Shown here in pieces: positions 1-6,161 of a stretch of 6,540 nt of DNA. A program made the translations under genes and the position numbers. Each line of letters begins with the position of its first letter. Position 1 is the stretch's first letter. The stretch is from DATCVR01 sp036566745 (GTDB lineage: Bacteria > Actinomycetota > Actinomycetes > Jiangellales > Jiangellaceae), in contig DATCVR010000177.1 of assembly GCA_036566745.1 (NCBI GenBank), positions 1-6,540 on the forward strand, in the 5' to 3' direction. Under the pieces are notes generated by a model. The model was given only the letters and a program-made list of their open reading frames with translations. It did not search any database and was not told the DNA's origin.

Positions 1-213
1 CCGCCGCTCCTCACCCTCTGGTTCGAGCGCTACGCCGAGCGCCGCGGCCTGCTCGCCCCGACCTGGCGGCTGATCGACGAGTCCCCCACCCGCCCCCTCG
101 AGCGTCCGCTCGCGTGGCTACTCCGCAACCCGGTGCGCGGCCTGGCCGCCGGCCTCGCCAGCGTCGCCGCGCTGACCGTTGTCGCCCTCATCGCCGGGCC
201 GCCGGTCGGCTGA
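1..213 (+). CDS. C-terminal end of an unidentified membrane protein (5' end outside window)
   Basis: Frame 1 is open from the left edge to a TGA at 211-213, giving the last 70 residues of a protein that starts outside the window. The visible part begins with a charged, amphipathic stretch (LTLWFERYAERRGLL), continues through a Pro/Arg-rich segment and PLAWLLRNPVRG, and ends in one hydrophobic stretch of about 20 residues (GLAAGLASVAALTVVALIAG). That is the pattern of a cytoplasmic segment followed by a C-terminal transmembrane helix. I do not recognise the family, so no function is offered; transporter, channel or other multi-pass protein are all possible. The gene converges on the GH59 gene, with 70 bases between the two stop codons and a strong hairpin in the gap. 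Part of the PLAWLLRNPVRG coding sequence has a degenerate second copy at 6119-6157. Confidence 0.7.
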   Translation, partial: PPLLTLWFERYAERRGLLAPTWRLIDESPTRPLERPLAWLLRNPVRGLAAGLASVAALTVVALIAGPPVG

Positions 214-240
214 CCGAAGGCGTCACTCCGCTATGACAGC

Positions 241-277
241 GGGTCCGGCCGTGTGAATCGTTCACAGGGCCGGACCC
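241..277. terminator. Long hairpin between convergent genes, probable bidirectional terminator
   Basis: The arms GGGTCCGGCC (241-250) and GGCCGGACCC (268-277) are perfectly complementary over 10 bp. Inside them, after one G-G mismatch, TGTGAA (252-257) and TTCACA (261-266) pair over another 6 bp around a 3-base TCG loop. The structure lies 27 bases after the stop of the plus-strand gene and 6 bases beyond the stop of the minus-strand GH59 gene, where a shared terminator is expected. Neither side has a clear T-tract, which is common for actinobacterial hairpin terminators. Because it is symmetrical it can serve both strands. Confidence 0.75.
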
Positions 278-283
278 ACCCAC

Positions 284-3034
284 CTAGGGATGTACGAGCA
301 TCCGGTCGATGCTGATCCCCCGACCCGAGTCCGAGTCGTTGCCCTTGCCTGTCGCCACGAGGGTCAGCGTGTGTTCACCGGCTCCGAGGGCGGGGCTGGA
401 CCAGATCAGCTGGTTGCCGATGCGGGTGCGGCCGTAGAAGTCGGCGGTGCCGACCTCGACCCCGTCGACGAGCACGGTGGCGATGCCCTGGTTCGAGGCT
501 CGCATCCCGTACACCTCGACGGACGAGCCGGTGAACCTGAAGTCGACCGAGTCACCTGCGGCCGTCGTCGAGGTCACCGAGGAGTGGTAGAGGCCGGTCC
601 GGTTGATGCAGCCGGGGCAGCTCAACCAGCCCTCGCCCTGATAGTCGAAGCGGCCTTGGCCGGTGCCCTCGCTCTGGTCGTCCACCGAGCTCGGTCCTCC
701 GTTCCCACGAACCACCTCGACACGGTCGACCGAGACTCCGCCGCCCACGCTTCGAGAGCCGGAGGGGACCTCGAAGCGGAGGGTGTGCGCCCCGTCCACC
801 AGCACAGGGGTCCGCCACTCGACCTCACGGTTGCCGCCATAGGGCAGCACCACGGTCTCGTTCTCGTCGATCGATACCCTCGCGCTCCCGGGACGGGCAC
901 CGGACAGACCAGCGAGCGTGGCCTGGGTTCCCTCGAACTCGACCGTGAAGGATCCGCGGTGACGGCTGACATCGATGGTCTGGATCGGCTGCAGCGGGTC
1001 GACCGCGAGGTCGGCGAACTGCACCGCCGAGTAGTTGCCCGAGAGCCCGATCATGCCGGAGGTCCAGGTGTCGTCGGTGACCTCGCTGACCCGGGTGCCG
1101 TCGATCGACGCGGTGATCACCTCGTCGGCGAACGACAACTCGAGGTCGTGCCAGCCCGCGCCGGTGGCACCGGTCGATCCGCTGGTCAGCTCCAACCACG
1201 ACTTCCCACCAGGTACGCCACGGCCCAGTGTCCATGTCCCGTCGGCGTCCAGGCTCAGCCCGTAGCCGTTCGGCACCGGCGCCATCGCGTCGTTCGAGAC
1301 GCGGCCGAGCACCTGGGCCGTACCTCCTTCGGGCACGTACGCCTCGACCGAGGCCGTGTAGTCGGACCAGTTCAGGTCGCCGAGGATCCCGGCCGGCTGC
1401 TTCCAGGCGGCCCAGGAGATCGCGGGCTGCGGGGAGACCTGGGTCAGGCACGTTCCCTTGCGCCCGCCCTGGCAAGGCCGCTCCTCGTAGGCGCCCTCCA
1501 TCTGGGAGAAGTAGGGCGTCTGACCGCTCGCTCCGCCGGCCGCGAGGGTGTTGCGGTACGGGAACGGGAAGGCGGACTCGTGCCGTCCCTCGGCGGCGCC
1601 GAAGCCCTTAGCCGTCGTGGTCGTGACGGTGACGACCGCGTTCGCCGGCACGGTCACGGCGTACGTGCCGTCCTGGTTCCTGCGCAGGTCGGGCTGGCGG
1701 ACCAACCGGTCCTCTGCAGTCGACCGCCAGACGTGCAGGTCACGCGCCTTCAGTCCGCCCTCGACCGAGAGCGTGACCGTGCGGGGCGCGGCAGCACCGA
1801 TGGTCTCGATCACGGTGCTCCAGTCACCGCCCGACGGTGCCTTGCGCGTGACGAAGCTGCCCTGTGCCGTGTCGGCTGCCGCGAGGTAGCCCGAGGAGGT
1901 GTCGAGATACTGCCATCCGGGCTCGGCGAACCTCGTCGTCTGCGCGACCGCCCAGATCGCCGACTGCACCTGGTAGGCGCCCGACCACGGGGTGTTCGCC
2001 CGCATCAGGCCGGCGTCGGAGATGCTCAGGCCCTCGTAGTAGGACGTGATCAGGTTCCAGAAGTTGACCCCGGTGATGCGACCGTCGATGTAGGCGTGGT
2101 TGATCAGCGACGGGACCGAGGCGGACGATCCGCCCGCGCCCCACTCGGCCGACCAGGGTCCACCCTCGGAGATCCACAGTGGCTTGCCCAACGCCTGGGC
2201 GGTCGCCGAGCTGGGACCGCGCGAGTAGTGGTTGCCGAGCAGGCCGACCGCGTCGAAGAGCTCGGGGTCGTCGGTCATGTCGACGGCGATCGGCCACTCG
2301 CCCTTGCGTGCAGCCTCGTCGGAGGCGATTATCCGCACGTCCGCGTAGCCGGCCGCGTCGAGGGCGGCGCGGTAGTCCTTGATCCACTGGACCTCGTACT
2401 CGCGCTCGTTGCGTACGCCGACGTTGTCGATGGTCAGGTCGTGCTCACGGGCGCAGTCGAGCCAGTCGATGAAGTAGTCGATCGTGTCCTGCGAGTAGTA
2501 CTCGCCGTCGCCGAGCCATCCCGGGGCGCCCCAGGCGAGACCGCCGAGCTTGATCTTCGGGTTGCGCTTGACCGCCTCGCGCATGAGCCACCACGAGTAG
2601 CCGGCGTGACAGCTGACCTCACCGCGTACGTGCTCATGGCTCGACTCGGAGCCGTCGGTCGTGTTGGTGTCGCCGCCGATCTCGACCTTGAGCATCTCCA
2701 GCGAGGCGCCGTAGCCGGGCTTGAAGAGGTAGTCGAGGATCTCAGCACGCTCCTCGCGCGGGTAGTCGAGCAGCAGCCGGGATGTCGCCCCGCCGCCGGA
2801 GGTCGCCCCGACGCCGTCATAGGTACGTCCCGCGCTCCCGCCGTCGACGGTGATGGTGACGTGCTCGGCCGAGCTCGCCGTGGCGGCGACCGGGGCGGCC
2901 GCCGCGGTCCCACCGACCAGGGCGGTCCCGACCAGGAGCGCCGCGGCCATGACCGACGCCATCGGGAGTAGGCGTCGACGGTTCTGCCTTCGTTCTCGTG
3001 GCCCGGAGGGCTCCGGGGCATGGGTGACTCGCAT
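284..3034 (-). CDS. Secreted GH59 family glycosidase (galactosylceramidase/beta-galactosidase type) with C-terminal beta-sandwich modules
   Basis: A 916-residue exported retaining beta-galactosidase-type enzyme of family GH59, the family of animal galactocerebrosidase (GALC). The ATG at 3034 is chosen because AAGGAG (3043-3048) lies 8 bases upstream; an in-frame ATG at 3052 would place the start before that site. The N terminus has an Arg-rich region (about 13-21), a hydrophobic core (25-41) and an Ala-rich cleavage area near 45-48; RRRLLP is weakly Tat-like. The TIM barrel (about 60-330) carries family hallmarks: GVGATSGGGATSRLL, FKPGYGASLEMLKVEIGGD and LAWGAPGWLG. The expected acid/base is E210 in VRNER and the nucleophile E290 in LWISEG, 80 residues apart against 76 in human GALC (E182/E258). 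The residue before Asn-Glu is Arg208, where GALC has Trp. A beta-sandwich follows to about 475, then a GALC-like lectin domain (about 490-675, with SWAAWKQPAGILGDLNWSDYTASV) and two related modules (about 684-775 and 795-916) that human GALC lacks. It is second in an operon after the GH63-like gene. The family is secure; the substrate is not, since bacterial GH59 enzymes may act on galactans or glycolipids other than galactosylceramide. Confidence 0.93.
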   Translation of the reverse strand: MRVTHAPEPSGPRERRQNRRRLLPMASVMAAALLVGTALVGGTAAAAPVAATASSAEHVTITVDGGSAGRTYDGVGATSGGGATSRLLLDYPREERAEILDYLFKPGYGASLEMLKVEIGGDTNTTDGSESSHEHVRGEVSCHAGYSWWLMREAVKRNPKIKLGGLAWGAPGWLGDGEYYSQDTIDYFIDWLDCAREHDLTIDNVGVRNEREYEVQWIKDYRAALDAAGYADVRIIASDEAARKGEWPIAVDMTDDPELFDAVGLLGNHYSRGPSSATAQALGKPLWISEGGPWSAEWGAGGSSASVPSLINHAYIDGRITGVNFWNLITSYYEGLSISDAGLMRANTPWSGAYQVQSAIWAVAQTTRFAEPGWQYLDTSSGYLAAADTAQGSFVTRKAPSGGDWSTVIETIGAAAPRTVTLSVEGGLKARDLHVWRSTAEDRLVRQPDLRRNQDGTYAVTVPANAVVTVTTTTAKGFGAAEGRHESAFPFPYRNTLAAGGASGQTPYFSQMEGAYEERPCQGGRKGTCLTQVSPQPAISWAAWKQPAGILGDLNWSDYTASVEAYVPEGGTAQVLGRVSNDAMAPVPNGYGLSLDADGTWTLGRGVPGGKSWLELTSGSTGATGAGWHDLELSFADEVITASIDGTRVSEVTDDTWTSGMIGLSGNYSAVQFADLAVDPLQPIQTIDVSRHRGSFTVEFEGTQATLAGLSGARPGSARVSIDENETVVLPYGGNREVEWRTPVLVDGAHTLRFEVPSGSRSVGGGVSVDRVEVVRGNGGPSSVDDQSEGTGQGRFDYQGEGWLSCPGCINRTGLYHSSVTSTTAAGDSVDFRFTGSSVEVYGMRASNQGIATVLVDGVEVGTADFYGRTRIGNQLIWSSPALGAGEHTLTLVATGKGNDSDSGRGISIDRMLVHP

Positions 3035-3042
3035 CGTGGTTG

Positions 3043-3048
3043 CTCCTT
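3043..3048 (-). promoter_or_regulatory. Shine-Dalgarno site fixing the GH59 start
   Basis: On the minus strand AAGGAG is followed by 8 bases and then ATG at 3034. It overlaps the region just after the alternative upstream ATG (3052), so translation is expected to start at 3034. I see no promoter-like pair in the 70-base gap behind it, so the gene is probably expressed from the promoter upstream of the GH63-like gene. Confidence 0.75.
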
Positions 3049-3104
3049 GCATCTCATGCTTTCAGGCGATGGCCTGGTCGTGGATCGTTCGCGGCGAGAC
3101 CTGG

Positions 3105-5639
3105 CTAGAGGCACACCTCGGTACGGCCCGCGCCCACCGTGGTTCTGCGCGGGGCGCCGCCGCCCCCGAACACCTGCAGGCTTGTCGAAGCGTCCGCGTT
3201 CACCTCGAAGCAGGCGCGCCGTGCGGAGGGCACGAAGTCGCGCACCACGACCCGCCCGCCGGCGGCCTGGAAGACCTTGCGGCCGTCCTGCCGCAGCTCG
3301 GTGCGCGCCGGGCTCACCATCGCGGCGTACGAATGCCCGGCAACCCGCACGTCGTCGACCGTGTTGCGGCCCTCCAGGGCGTGCGATCCGAACGTGACAG
3401 CCCCGGGCCGGCCCCACGCGTCCTCGGCCACCAACTCGTGCACCGCCATCAGCGGCATCACGCTCGACCAGGTGTAGTAGCGCCAGGCGCTGTCGACGGC
3501 GGCCGAGCTGATGGCCTGGCCCGGCTCCGGGTCGAAGTACTCAGGGAACCAGCTGTCCTCGTCCCAGCTGTCCAGCCACATCGTGGTGCTCTTCTGAGCG
3601 AGCTCACCGGCCGCCTCGTCGAGGCCGTACCGCTTGAGGCCGTCATAGACCGTGGCGTTCATGGGCGGCCACACGGCTCCACGCCACTGCTCGCAGGAGT
3701 TCTCCTGGCCCCAGCCGATGTAGTAGCGGTAGCCGGTCGAGGCGTTCGGTCGGTCGAGTCCGTTCGCGCAATACTCCGGTGCGCTCCGGCTGATGCTCGG
3801 CACGGCGTACTCGCCCCAGAACTTCTCGGGGTCGAGCAGATTCTCCCGCACGGTCCGCTCCGCCCGCCCGTCGGTCGCCAGTCCCCCGAAGAGCGGGTAG
3901 AAGATCGTCGGCGTGATGACCTGGCCCCAGCGGCCGTCGAGGTGCCGGTCGAGGTACATGCCCTGTTCCTGGTTCCACAGGGTCTTGTTGGCGGCCTTCC
4001 TCACCTTGTCGAACAAGGATTGGTAGCGGCGCGCGTCGTCGTGGCGGTCCAGGGCGTCGGCCAGTTCGGCCATCGACTGCGCCATGAGGGCGTAGTACGA
4101 GGTCAGCGCCACGTCGGTGAGGTCGGTGTTGTCCCGCTCGTCGCCGCTGCCGCCGTCCTTCGGCACACGGTCGGCGGCGGCGTAGAGCGGCAGGTCGTCC
4201 AGGCCCAGGTGGTTGCCGACCTTGCTCGGATCCGGGTCGTACGGGGCCTCCAGAAGGCCGTCGACGTCGACGTCCCACTCGGGCAGCCTGGCGATGAAGT
4301 CGGCCAGCTCGGGGTAGGCCTGCTCCACGAGCTCACGGTCACCGGTCGCTGCGTAGATCCGCTTGACGGCGTAGGCGTGCATCGGTCCGGAGTGGAGCTG
4401 GTCGTAGCGCGGGCCGCCGGCGTCGAAGATGTCCTTCTCGTGCTGCCGGGCCAGCTCGGGGTCGACGGTGAGCGCGATGATCGCGTCCCACGCGGAGTCC
4501 CAGCCGGTGAAGATGTTGTCGTTCTCCGCACCGCCGCGTCCCCAGCCCCACACCAGGAACCTGTTGCGGTGCGTCTCGTCGTAGTTGGCGTTGAGCGCGA
4601 TGCCGCTGCGCATCGCCGTCGCGGACCGGCCGGCAGGCCCGCTGCCGCTGAGCGTGCCGCGGTCGGCGCGGGCCTCGGCGCGGTCGAGCGCCGCGAGGAT
4701 CTCGCCACGGGGGGCGGCGGCTGTTGCTCGCGGGGCGCCCGAGACCGATGTGGTGAAGGTGATCGTCTCGTCCGCGTCGAGCGAGTAGCGCAGTGCCGCG
4801 GCAGCCTCGCCCGGCTCCGCCGGCTCGCCCTCCATCGCCGCCACCAGGTCGTCCATCGAGGCGTACGCCCCACCGGCGTCGGGACGCTGCGTGGGTGTCA
4901 GTGCGAAGTGCCCGGTCAGATCGGGGTCGTCGAGGCCCGGGCTCGAGGCGCGGATGCCGTCGCCGGCGACGTGGTAGCTGCTCGGCTCGCTCCACGGGGG
5001 CGCCGTCTCGAGGAACACGGTCGTGTCGTCCTCGAGCGCGGTGACCGACCCCACCAGGGTGTTGGGTGCCGTGCGCGCGAACCTGATGACGATCGTCTGC
5101 TCGTCCCGGCGGACCTGCTCGTACTTCGCCTCCAGGCCAGGCAGGAGGTCCCGGGCCTCCCGCACCTGGTCCGGCGACCAGGCATCAGGGTCGGCGAGGA
5201 TCTCCCGCAGCGCGCCGAGCCGTTCCGGCGTGATCGTCCGGTCATCGCTGCTGATCCGCACCTCGTAGTACGAGCCGTCGGTGGTCACGGGACCGACATC
5301 CGCGACGTGCGCCAGCAGACCCTGGTTCTCCCGGATCAGCCGATTGCCCGACGTCAACAGGTTCACCCGCAGGGCGAACCTGCTCTCCCCCTTCCCGACG
5401 TACAGTGCGCCGTTGTCGTCCCGCTCGGTGTAACCGGGCATGGCGAACGGGCGATCGAGCGCGCGACCGCCCCGGTCGCTTTGGTCCGCAGAAGCGGCGG
5501 CCGGAACGCTGCCGGCCGCATCCACTGCCGCCGCACCGGACCCTGCGGCCGCCGACGCCGCGACAACGCTCGCGACGCCGACGGCAAGGGCGAGCCGCCC
5601 ACGGCCGACTGCTCGTTTCACACCACTCTGATTGTTCAT
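3105..5639 (-). CDS. Secreted GH63-like (MGH1/YgjK-type) alpha-glycosidase with (alpha/alpha)6 barrel
   Basis: An 844-residue exported inverting glycosidase related to GH63 (processing alpha-glucosidase I, E. coli YgjK, mannosylglycerate hydrolase-type domains). The ATG at 5639 is chosen because AAAGGAG lies 5 bases upstream and a signal peptide follows at once: basic KRAVGRGR, hydrophobic 15-38, Ala-rich cleavage area. The frame stays open upstream to 5897, but that stretch crosses the promoter and operator. About 65-310 should be the beta-rich N-terminal domain and about 345-740 the helical barrel. Barrel motifs include IFTGWDSAWDA (376-386), LGLDDLP (478-484), EQWRGAVWPPMN (650-661) and WFPEYFDPEPG (697-707). 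By alignment from memory with YgjK (D501/E727), D481 is the likely acid and E700 the likely base. A beta-rich tail (about 745-844) ends with Cys810 and Cys843, a possible disulphide pair, as are C624 and C649. It is the first gene of the pair, 70 bases before GH59. GH63 enzymes release alpha-linked glucose, but GH63-like bacterial proteins also hydrolyse other alpha-glycosides, so the substrate is open. Confidence 0.85.
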   Translation of the reverse strand: MNNQSGVKRAVGRGRLALAVGVASVVAASAAAGSGAAAVDAAGSVPAAASADQSDRGGRALDRPFAMPGYTERDDNGALYVGKGESRFALRVNLLTSGNRLIRENQGLLAHVADVGPVTTDGSYYEVRISSDDRTITPERLGALREILADPDAWSPDQVREARDLLPGLEAKYEQVRRDEQTIVIRFARTAPNTLVGSVTALEDDTTVFLETAPPWSEPSSYHVAGDGIRASSPGLDDPDLTGHFALTPTQRPDAGGAYASMDDLVAAMEGEPAEPGEAAAALRYSLDADETITFTTSVSGAPRATAAAPRGEILAALDRAEARADRGTLSGSGPAGRSATAMRSGIALNANYDETHRNRFLVWGWGRGGAENDNIFTGWDSAWDAIIALTVDPELARQHEKDIFDAGGPRYDQLHSGPMHAYAVKRIYAATGDRELVEQAYPELADFIARLPEWDVDVDGLLEAPYDPDPSKVGNHLGLDDLPLYAAADRVPKDGGSGDERDNTDLTDVALTSYYALMAQSMAELADALDRHDDARRYQSLFDKVRKAANKTLWNQEQGMYLDRHLDGRWGQVITPTIFYPLFGGLATDGRAERTVRENLLDPEKFWGEYAVPSISRSAPEYCANGLDRPNASTGYRYYIGWGQENSCEQWRGAVWPPMNATVYDGLKRYGLDEAAGELAQKSTTMWLDSWDEDSWFPEYFDPEPGQAISSAAVDSAWRYYTWSSVMPLMAVHELVAEDAWGRPGAVTFGSHALEGRNTVDDVRVAGHSYAAMVSPARTELRQDGRKVFQAAGGRVVVRDFVPSARRACFEVNADASTSLQVFGGGGAPRRTTVGAGRTEVCL

Positions 5640-5644
5640 GCCTG

Positions 5645-5651
5645 CTCCTTT
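5645..5651 (-). promoter_or_regulatory. Shine-Dalgarno site fixing the GH63-like start
   Basis: AAAGGAG on the minus strand ends 5 bases before the ATG at 5639. It abuts the LacI-type operator, sharing base 5651 with it, so the operator sits directly in front of the translation start region. Confidence 0.8.
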
Positions 5652-5664
5652 GTGAGCGCTAACA
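5651..5664. promoter_or_regulatory. LacI/GalR-family operator-like palindrome
   Basis: TGTGAGCGCTAACA is a 14-bp inverted repeat with the central CG and AGCGCT core typical of LacI/GalR-family operators; only one symmetric base pair (G at 5654 against A at 5661) breaks the symmetry. It lies between the predicted transcription start (near 5671) and the ribosome binding site of the GH63-like gene, the classical position for repression by blocking initiation or early elongation. The inferred regulator would be a sugar-responsive LacI-family repressor, but no such gene is in this window; the HxlR gene at the right edge is from a different family. Confidence 0.75.
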
Positions 5665-5677
5665 TGCGTGCGAGGCA

Positions 5678-5706
5678 AGAGTAGTAAGACATATGATGAG
5701 TGACAA
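5678..5706 (-). promoter_or_regulatory. Putative sigma70-type promoter of the GH63-GH59 operon
   Basis: On the minus strand, TTGTCA (5701-5706, five of six matches to TTGACA) is followed by a 17-base spacer and TACTCT (5678-5683, three of six matches to TATAAT, weak). Transcription would start near 5671, giving a leader of about 30 bases containing the operator and the ribosome binding site. The ideal spacing and the surrounding regulatory palindromes support it; the poor -10 is usual for a regulated actinobacterial promoter but leaves doubt. Confidence 0.5.
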
Positions 5707-5714
5707 GTGTCACA
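5699..5714. promoter_or_regulatory. Crp/GlxR-like palindrome overlapping the -35 element
   Basis: Read on the minus strand, TGTGACACTTGTCACT matches the Crp-type pattern TGTGA-N6-TCACA at nine of ten fixed bases. Its core GTGACA-N2-TGTCAC is a perfect inverted repeat. The site covers the proposed -35, so a bound protein would more likely compete with RNA polymerase than recruit it. Actinobacterial Crp/GlxR proteins use similar sites in sugar control, but other dimeric regulators could also bind a TGACA-N2-TGTCA palindrome, so the protein is not identified. Confidence 0.45.
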
Positions 5715-5815
5715 TGACGTTCTGTGTCGACCCGACATTGGGAGGCATCGACCAGATGTCAGATATTCGGGCATGGTTGAGCCGCACACCGGCTCCTCCC
5801 CGTGTCCACAGTGAT

Positions 5816-5834
5816 CGGCGACGTGACGTCGCCG
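5816..5834. repeat. Perfect 19-base palindrome (operator or hairpin)
   Basis: CGGCGACGTGACGTCGCCG consists of two 9-base arms that are exact inverted copies around a single central G. As DNA it looks like a dimeric regulator site; as RNA it could fold with a 7-bp stem and 5-base loop. It lies about 110 bases upstream of the proposed operon promoter and about 330 bases downstream of the HxlR stop, so a distal operator or a late terminator are both possible. Confidence 0.4.
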
Positions 5835-6118
5835 CCGTCTCAGCTCGCCACAAGCTCGGCGGCGCGGGCGATCCCCCGCAATGACTCTGTTCGACACCGG
5901 AGAGCGTGATGGGCTCTCGCGGCGCGACCGCTGTGCGGTAGTGCTCGAGCCGACCGGATCGATTGATCACCGCCAGCTTGTGGTGTGCACCGAGTCGATG
6001 GAGCCGGCGGGCCCGCGCCGAGCGCGATCTCGCTCGACGTGGTCCAGCTGCGCAAGTCCCTGCTCCATGCGTACCTCTCGCAGGCGTGCACGTCTGCAGC
6101 GAGGCCGAAGTAGAACAT

Positions 6119-6157
6119 CACCCGCTCGCCTGGCTCCTGCACAACCCGGTCCGCGGC
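6119..6157 (+). pseudogene. Gene-fragment-like copy of part of the membrane protein gene at the left edge
   Basis: Read on the plus strand this segment encodes HPLAWLLHNPVRG, against RPLAWLLRNPVRG encoded at 103-141 by the truncated gene at the other end of the window. Of 13 codons, 11 encode the same residue; 32 of 39 bases agree, and four of the seven differences are synonymous third-position changes. That pattern fits a homologous coding sequence that diverged under selection rather than a recent DNA repeat. I could not extend the similarity on either side, and the match stops 4 bases before the HxlR stop codon. It may be the relic of a paralogue; chance similarity is less likely but not excluded in such a short stretch. 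Confidence 0.35.
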
Positions 6158-6161
6158 CCGG

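Larger units (their letters stand above)
5715..6161. other. Long spacer without a convincing gene
   Basis: About 450 bases lie between the operon control region and the stop of the HxlR-type gene. Open frames here (for example plus strand from 5881, and minus strand 5840-6253) lack a Shine-Dalgarno site, recognisable motifs or a consistent codon pattern. What can be pointed out is a 19-base palindrome at 5816-5834, a 6-bp hairpin (GAGAGC 5900-5905 with GCTCTC 5913-5918), and a gene-fragment-like match at 6119-6157. No obvious terminator for the HxlR-type gene was found directly behind its stop. The region has the look of decayed sequence plus regulatory DNA. Confidence 0.55.

Noticed and set aside
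290..2971. Plus-strand open frame of 893 codons opposite the GH59 gene
   Set aside because: Its translation is low-complexity, Arg/Val/Gly/Asp-rich with no recognisable domain. It is the expected mirror of a high-GC gene whose third positions are nearly always G or C.
3035..3052. Upstream ATG at 3052 as start of the GH59 gene
   Set aside because: AAGGAG lies downstream of this ATG and is correctly spaced for the ATG at 3034; the six extra residues add nothing to the signal peptide.
3063..3076. Small hairpin CAGGC-GATG-GCCTG between the two glycosidase genes as a terminator
   Set aside because: A 5-bp stem without a T-tract is too weak, and the short gap favours co-transcription.
2850..5684. 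Plus-strand open frame of 944 codons opposite the GH63-like gene
   Set aside because: Same mirror effect: no Shine-Dalgarno site, no domain, and the opposite strand holds a clear glycosidase with conserved motifs.
5803..5811. DnaA-box-like GTGTCCACA
   Set aside because: A single near match with no cluster and no replication gene nearby is not evidence of an origin.
5640..5897. Longer form of the GH63-like protein starting at 5897
   Set aside because: It would translate through the promoter and operator and bury the signal peptide internally; the ATG at 5639 has a strong ribosome binding site.
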